Shown: in pieces, positions 16,559 through 24,986 of the stretch | Position numbering within the stretch: position 1 is the first letter of the stretch | Layout of the letters: each line of letters opens with the position of its first letter | Source: Syntrophus aciditrophicus | GTDB lineage: Bacteria > Desulfobacterota > Syntrophia > Syntrophales > UBA5619 | DNA length: 32,878 nt | Reading direction: 5' to 3' | NCBI GenBank assembly: GCA_020726025.1 | Contig: DYTH01000009.1 | Location: 1-32,878, forward strand | The notes under the pieces: model-generated | What the model saw: only the letters and a program-made list of their open reading frames with translations | What the model was told of the DNA's origin: nothing | Databases searched by the model: none | Position numbers and translations under genes: made by a program

Positions 16559-16661
16559 TTAATGTCCGCAATTGCCCCTGCGAAAACATGGGTGCGCAAC
16601 ATGGCCATATCGGAAAGAATATTTTTTTCTCCCTCGTCCATATAGTCTGGGCAGATATCCC

Positions 16662-16690
16662 TTGACAAGGAATGCTGGCATCCCTATACT
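16662..16690 (+). promoter_or_regulatory. predicted sigma70 promoter of the antiporter gene
   Basis: TTGACA (16662-16667), a 17-base spacer and TATACT (16685-16690) make a near-consensus sigma70 promoter. Transcription would start about 44 nt before the ATG at 16741. Confidence 0.7.
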
Positions 16691-16740
16691 CTCGCCCGCT
16701 CAAAGCACAGGCATCCTGCACAAATATTAAGGAGCGTTAC

Positions 16741-18183
16741 ATGAAAAGGAATCTCGTCTTTTTTTTAAATCTGTCCGTCATTGCCCTGGGAGTATTCGGC
16801 CTGTTTCCCGATGCCTGGGCCTCCACCGCCAATCTGCACCAGGAGGCAGAGGAAATCGGCCGACAGCTCGGCCCGCTCTGGGTCGTCCCTTTTGTATGCA
16901 TGCTTTTATCCATCGCCGTCATGCCCCTTGCACTGCCCCACTTCTGGCACCACCATTACGGAAAGGTGGCCGTCTTCTGGGGATTTGCCTTCCTCGTTCC
17001 CTTTGCCGCATTCCACGGCTCTGGTCTGGCCCTCTATTCTGTGGCTCATACCCTGTTTCTCGAATACATACCCTTTCTTATCCTCCTGCTTTCGCTCTTC
17101 ACCATTGCCGGCGGCGTCTGTCTGCGCGGCTCCCTGGTGGGGCTTCCGCAGGTCAATACGGCAATTTTGCTGATCGGCGCCATTCTGGCAAGCTGGATGG
17201 GGACCACCGGCGCGGCCATGCTGCTCATCCGCCCCCTGATGCGGGCCAACGCCCACCGCAGGTACAAGGTGCATACCATCGTATTTTTCATTTTTCTGGT
17301 TGCCAATATCGGCGGCAGTCTAACGCCTCTGGGCGACCCGCCGCTCTTTCTCGGCTTCCTGAAGGGCGTCTCATTCTTCTGGACCACCCGCCATTTGTTC
17401 TTCCCCATGATTGTCATGGCGGGAATTCTTCTTACCATCTATTTTTTCATGGACACGATGCTCTTCATAAAAGAAGGTCGCCCCGACTCCCCCGATGCGG
17501 GGAAAGACGGCAAGCTTCGGCTTGAAGGCCCGCTCAACCTGCTTCTTCTGGGCGGCGTGGTTTTCGGCGTGCTGCTGAGCGGAATCTGGAAACCTGAGGG
17601 CGGATTGACCATCTATCATGTCCATATAGAACTGCAGAATATCACCCGCGACATCCTTCTGCTGGCGCTGGCGGCAATCAGCCTCAAGACCACGGCCGAG
17701 CACATCCGCCGCAGAAACGATTTCAACTGGGAGCCGATTATCGAGGTGGCCAAGCTCTTCGCGGGTATTTTTGTCTCCATGATCCCGGCCATCGCCATTT
17801 TGCGCGCCGGAGAACATGGCGCCCTGCATGGCATCATAGCCCTGGTGTCCAAAGACGGCATCCCGAACCACACCATGTACTTCTGGCTGACCGGGGCGCT
17901 TTCAAGCTTCCTCGACAACGCCCCCACCTATCTGGTATTTTTCAACACGGCGGGCGGCAACGCTCAAACTCTTATGGGCGAAGTTTCAACACTGATGGCC
18001 ATTTCCGCGGGCGCCGTATTCATGGGCGCCAATACCTACATCGGCAATGCCCCCAATTTCATGGTGCGCTCCATCGCCGAATCCGGCGGAATAAAAATGC
18101 CAAGTTTTTTTGGCTACATGGCCTGGTCGGTGGGTATTTTGATCCCATCCTTCGTACTGATGAGCGTCCTGTTCTTCCATTAA
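16741..18183 (+). CDS. putative Na+/H+ antiporter of the ion transporter superfamily (NhaD/CitM-like)
   Basis: The start is moved to the ATG at 16741 because AAGGAG lies 7 nt upstream and the predicted -10 box overlaps the track's earlier start; this gives 480 residues. The N-terminus looks like a signal or first membrane segment ending FPDAWAS. About 11-12 further hydrophobic segments follow. Family-type loops are GGSLTPLGDPPLFLGFLKG in the first half and LSSFLDNAPTYLVFFN in the second, consistent with the two re-entrant hairpins of the ion transporter superfamily. Sodium/proton exchange is the usual annotation; the substrate cannot be fixed from sequence alone. A universal stress protein gene follows 43 nt later, probably in the same transcript. 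Confidence 0.8.
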   Translation: MKRNLVFFLNLSVIALGVFGLFPDAWASTANLHQEAEEIGRQLGPLWVVPFVCMLLSIAVMPLALPHFWHHHYGKVAVFWGFAFLVPFAAFHGSGLALYSVAHTLFLEYIPFLILLLSLFTIAGGVCLRGSLVGLPQVNTAILLIGAILASWMGTTGAAMLLIRPLMRANAHRRYKVHTIVFFIFLVANIGGSLTPLGDPPLFLGFLKGVSFFWTTRHLFFPMIVMAGILLTIYFFMDTMLFIKEGRPDSPDAGKDGKLRLEGPLNLLLLGGVVFGVLLSGIWKPEGGLTIYHVHIELQNITRDILLLALAAISLKTTAEHIRRRNDFNWEPIIEVAKLFAGIFVSMIPAIAILRAGEHGALHGIIALVSKDGIPNHTMYFWLTGALSSFLDNAPTYLVFFNTAGGNAQTLMGEVSTLMAISAGAVFMGANTYIGNAPNFMVRSIAESGGIKMPSFFGYMAWSVGILIPSFVLMSVLFFH

Positions 18184-18226
18184 AAACCTGCGCAAACCCA
18201 TACATCACGATCGAAAGGAGAAAAAT

Positions 18227-18691
18227 ATGATAAAGATCGAAAGCGTTCTGGTGCCGGTGGACGGCTCCGCCACCTCCAGAGACGCGGTGATTTACGCAGC
18301 CCATCTGCTTAATGCCCGGAATCCCAAAGTGTATCTTCTTCACGTCTGGGAACCCATTTCCCTGACCATCGGCGGAGAGGAAGCCGCGAAGATGCGGCAG
18401 GAGGCCCATGACAAGGCGATGGAGCTGCTTGAAGGGCGCCGCAAGCTCATAGACTCCGTCGGGCTGGATATTGAGCTTCTCGCCAGGAGCGGACGTCCTG
18501 AATACGAGATACTGAACGTGCAGGAAGAGCTGGATTGCGATCTGATCGTCATCGGATCACGCGGTATGTCCGAACTGGAAAGCGTGATCATGGGCAGCGT
18601 GGTTTCAGGCGTGCTGGAAGGGGCGACCTGTCCGGTGCTGGTAACACGCAACCTCCGCGCCAAATACCTGAAGGAAGCCAGCCCCGAGTAA
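18227..18691 (+). CDS. universal stress protein (UspA family)
   Basis: This single-domain UspA protein has 154 residues. It starts with the typical strand ILVPVDGS-type sequence (VLVPVDGSAT, Asp12) and has the ATP-binding signature G-2x-G-9x-G-S at 110-124 (GSRGMSELESVIMGS), so it is likely an ATP-binding member. The ribosome site is gaaaggag. Usp genes are often paired with membrane transporters, and here the gene directly follows the antiporter, which suggests a regulatory role on transport or general stress survival. It converges on engB with a 7-nt gap. Confidence 0.9.
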   Translation: MIKIESVLVPVDGSATSRDAVIYAAHLLNARNPKVYLLHVWEPISLTIGGEEAAKMRQEAHDKAMELLEGRRKLIDSVGLDIELLARSGRPEYEILNVQEELDCDLIVIGSRGMSELESVIMGSVVSGVLEGATCPVLVTRNLRAKYLKEASPE

Positions 18692-18698
18692 GGGCGCG

Positions 18699-19283
18699 TC
18701 ATCCCAGGAACTTTTCAATTTCCCGCAGGATGACTTCTTTTCCCGCTTTGGTCTTTGCGGAAAATGTGAAAACGGTCGGATTCAGCGAAGATTTCAATAT
18801 GTCTCCGATGATCCGCTTCCTGACGGCCAGCTCATTACTGGAGAGCTTGTCCGCCTTGGTAAGAACGACCATGTAGTTGATTGCGTAAAATACAAGCCAT
18901 CCCATAAGCTGGATATCTTCATCGGACGGATCCCGGCGCACATCGATGATGACAACCACAAGCCGCAATGACTTTCTCTCCTGTAGATAGGTCTCCACCA
19001 TCGGCCGCCACTGTTTACGCACCGCCTCTGGAACCCGTGCATATCCATAACCGGGTAGATCAACGAGATAAAATTTGTCGTTGACGCGAAAAAAATTAAT
19101 CTCCTGCGTACGCCCCGGGGTCACGCTGGTGCGGGCTAATCTCTTACGATTGAGCAGCGCGTTGATCAACGAGGATTTCCCGACATTGGAACGACCGGCA
19201 AAGGCTACTTCCGGAACGTCGTCGGGGGGATAGTGGCGCTGCTCTTTTGCGGAAAGCACAAACTCCGCCGAGAGAATCTTCAT
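18699..19283 (-). CDS. engB: ribosome-biogenesis GTPase EngB/YsxC
   Basis: This 194-residue TRAFAC GTPase shows G1 GRSNVGKSS (30-38), the switch region TPGRTQEINFF, G3 DLPGYG (75-80), G4 TKAD (142-145) and a SAK G5. PGRTQ and DLPGYGYA are diagnostic of the EngB group. It acts in assembly of the large ribosomal subunit. The family length is about 195-210, so the gene is complete. The ATG follows aggataacttc. Confidence 0.95.
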   Translation of the reverse strand: MKILSAEFVLSAKEQRHYPPDDVPEVAFAGRSNVGKSSLINALLNRKRLARTSVTPGRTQEINFFRVNDKFYLVDLPGYGYARVPEAVRKQWRPMVETYLQERKSLRLVVVIIDVRRDPSDEDIQLMGWLVFYAINYMVVLTKADKLSSNELAVRKRIIGDILKSSLNPTVFTFSAKTKAGKEVILREIEKFLG

Positions 19284-19360
19284 GAAGTTATCCTCTTATA
19301 AAACCATCGATGGGAGCCGAAATTCGAGAGCCCGAAATTTTAATACCCCCCATGCCCGGC

Positions 19361-19454
19361 GCGGGTACAACGAATGATGAAAAATCCTTGGATACCGGGT
19401 CGCGGGGTAGGGGCACGGCATGCCGTGCCCCTACGAAAACATGGTTGCTCAACA
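19361..19454. repeat. dispersed repeat (family B), compact copy with palindrome
   Basis: This repeat is flanked by gcgggtacaacgaatgatga and cgaaaacatggttgctcaaca, which match the two flanks at 16191 and 16581. Its centre (19407-19434) is a perfect 28-bp palindrome around ggcacggcatgccgtgcc. It lies between engB and rnpB, upstream of engB and downstream of rnpB. Confidence 0.6.
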
Positions 19455-19482
19455 CGTTGATAACGGAGAGCCGGTACAAAAA

Positions 19483-19871
19483 GAGACGTCAGAGCAGGCC
19501 GTAAGCCGAATTCTGTTCCGCAATTCCAGTTACCCGGAAAAGCGACGATGATCATTCCTCTGGGACTGCCGTTGCCGACAGCCTCAAGCGACACAACCCG
19601 AGAACTTAAGGGCGGGCAGCCCCGTTCTCCTATTTGGTCTTGCTCCGGATGGGGTTTACCAAGCTTTCCCGGTCACCCGGAAAACTGGTGAGCTCTTACC
19701 TCGCCTTTTCACCCTTACCGCTCCTGTACGGAGAGGCGGTATATTTTCTGTGGCACTTTCCTTAGGGTCGCCCCCAGTCGCCGTTAGCGACCATCCTGCC
19801 CTGTGGAGTCCGGACTTTCCTCCGCTGCGGTTTTGCCGCAGCCGCGATCATCTGTCCTGCTTTGACGTCTC
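19483..19871 (-). ncRNA. rnpB: RNase P RNA, bacterial class A
   Basis: The minus strand contains the hallmark GAGGAAAGTCCGGACTCC (P4 region) near the 5' end and the 3' segment CAGAATTCGGCTTACGGCC. The ends pair perfectly as helix P1 (gagacgtc ... gacgtctc plus agcagg ... cctgct), which fixes the gene at about 389 nt. It is the catalytic RNA that matures tRNA 5' ends. A run of five T follows P1 on the transcribed strand. Confidence 0.95.
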
Positions 19872-19904
19872 AATTATTTTTCGCATCGCCTGTTTCTCTC
19901 TTTT

Positions 19905-20618
19905 TCAGGTGACGACAGGCTCCCTGAATATGATCCGGTTGCAGTTCGGGCAGGTAAGAATCTCGCTGCCGGTCTGCAGTTCGTTGTACATTTGCGGGGG
20001 AATCGCCATATGGCAACCGGAGCAGATTTCCTTTCGGACAGGCACGACCGCAACGCCGTTTGCGAATGCCTTGATTCGATCATATCTCCTTAACAAATCA
20101 GGAGAAATGTCTTTGCGCATCGTCTCAACACCGCCAAGCAGTTCTTTCATCCTCCCCTGCAGGGAATCCACGTTATCCTGCAGCTCCTTCTTTTTGTTTT
20201 CATAGGCAAGGCGCGAAGTCTCAAACTCCCCCTCCTGCTGCTTCATTTCACGGGAAGCGACTTCAAGCCCGTCAAGGAGGATAATAATCTCTTCTTCAAT
20301 TTTGCCGTTTTTCTTCTCGGAGGTTTCTATCTCCTTGAGCATCGACTGATATTCCTTATTCGTCTTGACTTCCGAGAGTCTGTCGCGAGTTTTTTTCATC
20401 GCTTCCTGGCCTGCCTGCAACTGACGATCCTTTTCCTTCTTCAGTTTCTGCTTGTCTTCAAATTCCGTACGGCGTCGCTCAATGGCATCCTGAAAAACCT
20501 TGAATTCTTCATCAAGTTCACGAATCCGGATCGGCAGATTCTTATGGAGGCTGCGAATTTTTTCCGCCTCGATCTCCAATTTTTGCAGTTCGACCAATTT
20601 TTCCAGCAGATCCTTCAA
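19905..20618 (-). CDS. coiled-coil protein with C4 zinc ribbon (CdsZ/DUF164 type)
   Basis: This 237-residue protein consists of a long charged coiled coil (about 1-170) followed by a C-terminal zinc ribbon with CSGCHM and CPNCNR. This layout is that of the C4-type zinc ribbon family once called DUF164. The conserved VKTNKEYQSMLKEIE segment in the coiled coil supports it. Proposed roles include nucleic-acid or RNA-associated functions, but none is settled. The start is a TTG preceded by AAGGGGGTAG. It lies just upstream of rnpB, as in many Desulfobacterota genomes by my recollection, with a 33-nt gap to the predicted RNA 5' end. Confidence 0.85.
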   Translation of the reverse strand: MKDLLEKLVELQKLEIEAEKIRSLHKNLPIRIRELDEEFKVFQDAIERRRTEFEDKQKLKKEKDRQLQAGQEAMKKTRDRLSEVKTNKEYQSMLKEIETSEKKNGKIEEEIIILLDGLEVASREMKQQEGEFETSRLAYENKKKELQDNVDSLQGRMKELLGGVETMRKDISPDLLRRYDRIKAFANGVAVVPVRKEICSGCHMAIPPQMYNELQTGSEILTCPNCNRIIFREPVVT

Positions 20619-20656
20619 AACTACCCCCTTGAATAGAAAAGTGAGAACTTGTTAAA

Positions 20657-20684
20657 AAAAATGCACCGGGATCGGTGCATTTTT
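20657..20684 (-). terminator. intrinsic terminator downstream of tRNA-Met
   Basis: An 8-bp stem (atgcaccg / cggtgcat) with a 4-nt loop is extended by A/T pairing and, on the minus strand, followed by a run of eight T. It lies about 100 nt beyond the tRNA and would end transcripts coming from rpoD and the tRNA. The opposite strand also has a T run, so it can act in both directions. Confidence 0.75.
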
Positions 20685-20780
20685 CACTGTTTCAGATCAA
20701 CCGCCAGTATCAGAGGCGTCTTTTTCGTTTTAATGGTAAGAACACACATAACCACACCATCCACTGCCTGCGAATCTTAA

Positions 20781-20856
20781 TGGTGGGCCCACCTGGATTC
20801 GAACCAGGGACCTGCCGGTTATGAGCCGGAGGCTCTACCAATTGAGCTATGGGCCC
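20781..20856 (-). tRNA. tRNA-Met (anticodon CAT), CCA encoded
   Basis: The minus strand folds as a standard 76-nt cloverleaf: acceptor GGGCCCA / TGGGCCC, D-arm AGCTCAATTGGTAGAGC, anticodon loop CTCATAA closed by a CCGG stem, T-arm with GGTTCGAATCC, and an encoded CCA. The CAT anticodon with this acceptor fits elongator tRNA-Met. A lysidine-modified tRNA-Ile2 cannot be excluded by eye. Confidence 0.9.
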
Positions 20857-20927
20857 TTCTTCCTTCGAATGAACAAGCGTCCATTTTCCGAACCGGTCTT
20901 CTAATACCCATCACGGCTTTTTGTCAA

Positions 20928-22685
20928 TCATTTATTTTCGCCCGCCTTTAAAAACCTTCGTTTGCCTGTTAATTTTCCCTTCTTCTCAACGGCGGCCTCT
21001 TCTGGCTTATATTGAGAAAAAACGGTATCGGGATTGTCCCGGCCATTCTCCAGGGAGTAATTACCGCGTTCGCTTATCCCGAATCTCATCCGCAGCACCT
21101 TTTCCTCGCGAGGCGTCAGCGTGGAGAGAATTTTCCGTGTCTGTTCGGCAAGATCCATGCTGATCGTGGCGTCTGATGGGGACATGAATTTTTTGTCCTC
21201 AATAAAATCGCCAAGATGACTATCCTCTTCCTCACCAATCGGCGTCTCCAGAGAAATCGGCTCTTTGGCTATCTTTAGAACCTTGCGGACCTTTTCAAGG
21301 GGGAACTCCATTTTCAGGGCAATTTCTTCCGGATTCGGCTCCCGTGCCAGCTCCTGAACAAGGTAACGGGATGTCCGGATGAGTTTGTTGATCGTTTCGA
21401 TCATGTGGACAGGAATACGGATTGTCCGCGCCTGATCGGCGATCGCCCGTGTAATGGCCTGGCGTATCCACCAGGTGGCGTAGGTGGAAAACTTATAGCC
21501 GCGCTGGTATTCGAATTTATCAACCGCCTTCATCAGACCGATGTTGCCTTCCTGAATCAGGTCAAGAAACTGCAGACCACGGTTGGTGTATTTCTTCGCT
21601 ATACTTACAACAAGACGCAGGTTGGCCTCGACCAGTCGTCGCTTGGCAACTTCCGCCTTTCTCGCGCCCGTTTCAATGTCAACCATCGCCTTTTTCAACG
21701 CGCTTAAAGAAAGCCCCGTCTCCTGGGCAATCCTCTTGCGCTTCTGGTTGGCATCCTTGACAAGCAGCCCGCATTCCCTGAGCTTTTCGAACGGCAGGCC
21801 GACCTTCTTCGCCGCCTGTTCCGCGCTTTTTTGCGACTTCGTCAATTTTCCAAGGATTTCATCGATCTGCCCAAGGGTGAGGCCGGTGTTTTTCTTGCAT
21901 CGGGCCAGCATCTCATCAGACTCTTTGACTGCATGGAGATAGACGCGCAAGTTACCGACGAGGCGATCTATCAGTTTCCGGCTAAAACGGACTTCACGGC
22001 AGCGATCAACAATATCGCACTGATTTTTATCAAGTTCTTCCCGCAGTGAACGCCTTTCATCCGCAGGCATCTTTTTCTTGGCGCTCAACTTTTTCTTTAT
22101 CAGGTCATTTTTACCGTCAAGGACCGCAACTTCATCGAGAAGGGCAATCACCCTTTCCGTATGCTTTTCTTCCTCAACGATCCCATCCTCGTCATCGATG
22201 TTATCAAGGATGCTTCTGACCTTGATATCTCCGCATTTCAACTGGCGACCTGTCTCGATGACATCCTTGACGGAAACATCAACGCTGAAAACGGCTTCGA
22301 GGCTCTCACGGGCGCCTTCCTCAATCACCTTGGCAAGCTCGATCTCCCCTTCCCTGCTCAGCAGCGAAACCATTCCCATTTCCCGAAGGTACATTTTAAC
22401 CGGATCGCCCGTTCTGCCGAGGGCCGGCAGCAGACTTAAGACATCAACCTTTTTTGCATCGGAGGTCTCCCCGCTCTCCTTCTTGACAACGAGTTTCTCC
22501 CCCTTTTCGGTATCGATGATATCGATATTCTTCTCTCCGAAAAGCATGATGATATCGTCAATCTGATCGGAAGATGTCACATCATTGGGCAGAAGATCAT
22601 TGACATCGTCGTAGGTCAGAAACCCCTTTTCCTCCCCCAGGGCGATCAGCTTCTTAAATTCACTTGATTCTGTTTCTTTTGTCAT
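20928..22685 (-). CDS. rpoD: primary sigma factor RpoD with unrecognisable region 4.2
   Basis: The ATG at 22685 (MTKETESS) is preferred over 22712 because GGGGGTAGAG precedes it. Regions 1.1 ([20 protein letters not shown]), 1.2 ([11 protein letters not shown]), 2 ([34 protein letters not shown]), 3 and 4.1 ([15 protein letters not shown]) are all standard. After 4.1 the expected helix-turn-helix (of the form ...VTRERIRQIEAKALRKLR) does not appear. The last 42 residues read [20 protein letters not shown] and continue to LKAGENK. The tail is about the normal length but lacks the residues that contact the -35 element. Neither of the other frames restores the motif. The gene sits in the usual dnaG-rpoD position, so either the locus is damaged or the sequence is wrong here. 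Confidence 0.88.
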   Translation of the reverse strand: MTKETESSEFKKLIALGEEKGFLTYDDVNDLLPNDVTSSDQIDDIIMLFGEKNIDIIDTEKGEKLVVKKESGETSDAKKVDVLSLLPALGRTGDPVKMYLREMGMVSLLSREGEIELAKVIEEGARESLEAVFSVDVSVKDVIETGRQLKCGDIKVRSILDNIDDEDGIVEEEKHTERVIALLDEVAVLDGKNDLIKKKLSAKKKMPADERRSLREELDKNQCDIVDRCREVRFSRKLIDRLVGNLRVYLHAVKESDEMLARCKKNTGLTLGQIDEILGKLTKSQKSAEQAAKKVGLPFEKLRECGLLVKDANQKRKRIAQETGLSLSALKKAMVDIETGARKAEVAKRRLVEANLRLVVSIAKKYTNRGLQFLDLIQEGNIGLMKAVDKFEYQRGYKFSTYATWWIRQAITRAIADQARTIRIPVHMIETINKLIRTSRYLVQELAREPNPEEIALKMEFPLEKVRKVLKIAKEPISLETPIGEEEDSHLGDFIEDKKFMSPSDATISMDLAEQTRKILSTLTPREEKVLRMRFGISERGNYSLENGRDNPDTVFSQYKPEEAAVEKKGKLTGKRRFLKAGENK

Positions 22686-22769
22686 GGACTCTACCCCCAA
22701 CATCCCGTTCATTGCAATTACATGATAAAAAATGAAACACTCCTGGCGATCGCCGCATAGCGATCCCTG

Positions 22770-24560
22770 TCATGCATCCATTTTTCTCTCTTCATTCAAA
22801 AGACGTTCCTTTTCCATCAGCAGACTCAGGCAAAGCTCCCTGTCGCCAACTCTGTCGGCCCTGGCGATTTTTTCCTTCAAATCGCGGTGCTGATCCCTGT
22901 ACCATCTTCGCCTGATCTGTCTCACTGTATCGTCGAGAAGCCGGACGCTGTTTTCTCCGTTGTAGGGGTTCTCGCCAACCAGAAGGGCATAAATCTCCTT
23001 TTTTGTTGCCCCATCTTCCATTTCGTCGAGGACCGATATCACATTTATTTTTTTTCCGCCTTCTTTTTCTGAATGCGCCATCAAAATTTCTCCGACGGCC
23101 TTCAGGGGCGCCGAACGGAAAAAAACAAATATTTCAGATAGATTAAAAGAGGATAGCAACTCCGGATTCTCCAGAAGCAGATGAATCAGGCTCAATTCGA
23201 GCCGTTCGTCTTTAGCCGAAACCTTCATCACCGGACGACTGGTTTGCGAAGGAGAAACAGGGGAAAAATGTTTACCTACCTCTTTTTTCAACACATCCTG
23301 ATCCACGTTGAGTTTCCCGGATATCTTTTTTATAAAGAGATTCCTCTCCACCGCATCATCGATCTTTTTTATGAAAGCGACGGCTTCCCTGAGCTGGTCG
23401 CGGTCGTCCTGCAGGGATGACGAACTGCCGAGAATCTCGTCGATGTAGTAGTCGGCCATCGGCTGCGCTCCGGCAAGCAACTTTTCCATTTCCTGGCGTC
23501 CTTTTGATCTGACAAAGGAATCCGGGTCATAACCGGCGGGAAGGATAACCGCCATGGCCTGAATATTGCCGGGCAGAAACAGCTCGAGGCTCCTGGCCAG
23601 AGCCTTTTTACCGGCCTCATCAGGATCAAACAAGGCGGCAACCTTTTTGGTGTAACGCCCCAGCAGGTCAACCTGGGAGCGGGTCAAGGCCGTCCCCAGC
23701 GTTGCCACGACGTTCCTTATGCCGGATGCCCAGAGGGCGATAAGGTCGAAATAACCTTCCACGAGGATGGCAAACCCCCTGGCCCGGATGGCTTCCCTGG
23801 TGCGAAACAACCCGAACAGATTATTGCCCTTCGTATAGACGGGAGATTCAGGGGAATTGAGGTACTTCGGCTCCCCGCCTTCCATGACCCTGCCGCCAAA
23901 GGCGACCACCCGGCCTTCGGCATCTTCTATCGGGATGATGATTCGTCCCCGGAAACGGTCGTAATGCCCCTTGTTTCCTTCGCCGGAACGCGAAATAACA
24001 AGACCCGCCTCCTGCGCTATATCAGGGGGAATACTTCTGCGCTGCAAAAAATCGACAAGCCCCTGCCATCCATCCGGGGCAAATCCTATCCGGAAGGTAT
24101 CAACGGCATTCTGCCCTGTGCCCCGTTGCTCCAGATAATTTCGCGCCTTTTGACCGGCCGGCGAGATGAGCATCCTGGTGAAATATTCGACGGCAAGACC
24201 GTTTGCCCTGACGATCTGTTCCTTGTGCGTCCAGATCTCCTTCTCTTTTCCGCCGGGGGTTCTTTCGGGAATGACGACGCCTGTTTTACGCGCCAGCTGG
24301 CGGACGGCCTCGGGAAAGGTCAGGTTGTCGATCTTCATGAGAAAAGTAAAAACATCCCCGTGTTCACCACAGCCAAAGCAGTGAAAAATCTGTCTTTCCG
24401 GGCTGACAGAGAAAGACGGGGTTTTTTCCTGGTGAAAAGGACAGAGACCCGAGAAATTCTTGCCGGCTTTCCTCAACGAAACGTATTCGCCAATCAAGGA
24501 GACGATGTCCGCGCGTCTTCGGATTTCCTGGATTATTTCCTCATTGCCTGACCAGCGCAA
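22770..24560 (-). CDS. dnaG: DNA primase DnaG
   Basis: This 596-residue primase is of normal length. The CHC2 zinc-binding domain is at the N-terminus (CPFHQEKTPSFSVSPE then FHCFGCGEHGD, with Cys40, His43, Cys61 and Cys64). The RNA polymerase/TOPRIM core includes FGGRVMEGGEPKYLNSPE, the catalytic LVEGYFDLIAL and LFDPDEAGKKA. The C-terminal part is the variable DnaB-interaction domain. It makes RNA primers at the replication fork. The start is a TTG at 24560 following a G-rich stretch; no better in-frame start is near. It lies 23 nt after the HIT gene and 84 nt before rpoD, the conserved macromolecular-synthesis arrangement without rpsU in this window. Confidence 0.95.
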   Translation of the reverse strand: MRWSGNEEIIQEIRRRADIVSLIGEYVSLRKAGKNFSGLCPFHQEKTPSFSVSPERQIFHCFGCGEHGDVFTFLMKIDNLTFPEAVRQLARKTGVVIPERTPGGKEKEIWTHKEQIVRANGLAVEYFTRMLISPAGQKARNYLEQRGTGQNAVDTFRIGFAPDGWQGLVDFLQRRSIPPDIAQEAGLVISRSGEGNKGHYDRFRGRIIIPIEDAEGRVVAFGGRVMEGGEPKYLNSPESPVYTKGNNLFGLFRTREAIRARGFAILVEGYFDLIALWASGIRNVVATLGTALTRSQVDLLGRYTKKVAALFDPDEAGKKALARSLELFLPGNIQAMAVILPAGYDPDSFVRSKGRQEMEKLLAGAQPMADYYIDEILGSSSSLQDDRDQLREAVAFIKKIDDAVERNLFIKKISGKLNVDQDVLKKEVGKHFSPVSPSQTSRPVMKVSAKDERLELSLIHLLLENPELLSSFNLSEIFVFFRSAPLKAVGEILMAHSEKEGGKKINVISVLDEMEDGATKKEIYALLVGENPYNGENSVRLLDDTVRQIRRRWYRDQHRDLKEKIARADRVGDRELCLSLLMEKERLLNEERKMDA

Positions 24561-24583
24561 ATGTGATGCCCCCGTCAGAAGAT

Positions 24584-24928
24584 TCAGCGCAGTCCGTCGC
24601 GAAGTTTCCGGCCACCGAGGAGATGCATGTGCAGATGAAAAACGACCTGTCCCCCCTCTTCATTGCAGTTGATGACGAGCCGGAATCCCTTTTCATCGAC
24701 TTTTTTCAGCTTCGCGATTTTCCGGGCGGCGTCCATCATCGCCTGCAGATCGGCCGCGTACCCCTCGTCTGCGTCCATGAACGTGGCGATGTGTCTTTTG
24801 GGTATGACGACAACATGAACAGGGGCCGCCGGGTTTATGTCGTCGAACGCCAGAACATGCTCATCTTCATAAACACGGCTGGCAGGTATCTCACCCCTGA
24901 CTATTTTACAGAATATGCACTCTTCCAT
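24584..24928 (-). CDS. HIT-family nucleotide hydrolase (HinT-like)
   Basis: The ATG at 24928 follows AAGGAGG by 5 nt and is clearly the start, not the track's 25066. The 114-residue product begins with CIFCKIVRGEIPASRVYED and ends with the histidine triad VFHLHMHLLGG (His98, 100, 102). This is the HinT branch, whose members hydrolyse nucleoside phosphoramidates. The gene lies between hisA and dnaG in the same direction, and co-transcription is likely. Confidence 0.93.
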   Translation of the reverse strand: MEECIFCKIVRGEIPASRVYEDEHVLAFDDINPAAPVHVVVIPKRHIATFMDADEGYAADLQAMMDAARKIAKLKKVDEKGFRLVINCNEEGGQVVFHLHMHLLGGRKLRDGLR

Positions 24929-24986
24929 TTCAACCTCCTTGACAACCCGGTTGATCCTGCCGGGAAACTGACAATGGATTTCAGCC

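Larger units (their letters stand above)
16191..16602. repeat. dispersed repeat (family B), apparently split by MITE-like insertions
   Basis: The left flank gcgggcacaacgaatgatga (16191-16210) and the right flank cgaaaacatgggtgcgcaac (16581-16600) recur, with a few changes, at 19361-19380 and 19434-19454, where they are only about 55 nt apart. The extra sequence between the flanks here includes the two inverted-repeat elements at 16280-16558, which suggests a later insertion into an older repeat. Confidence 0.5.
16064..16740. other. divergent intergenic region rich in repeats and promoters
   Basis: No gene was found in these 677 bases between nuoA (leftward) and the antiporter gene (rightward). 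They hold a leftward promoter near 16127-16155, two adjoining MITE-like inverted-repeat elements (16280-16558), outer flanks matching a second repeat family, and a rightward promoter at 16662-16690. These elements are listed separately. Confidence 0.8.

Noticed and set aside
16672-16740. Extended N-terminus of the antiporter (track start 16672)
   Set aside because: It overlaps the predicted promoter and lacks a ribosome site. The ATG at 16741 has AAGGAG and begins a signal-like segment.
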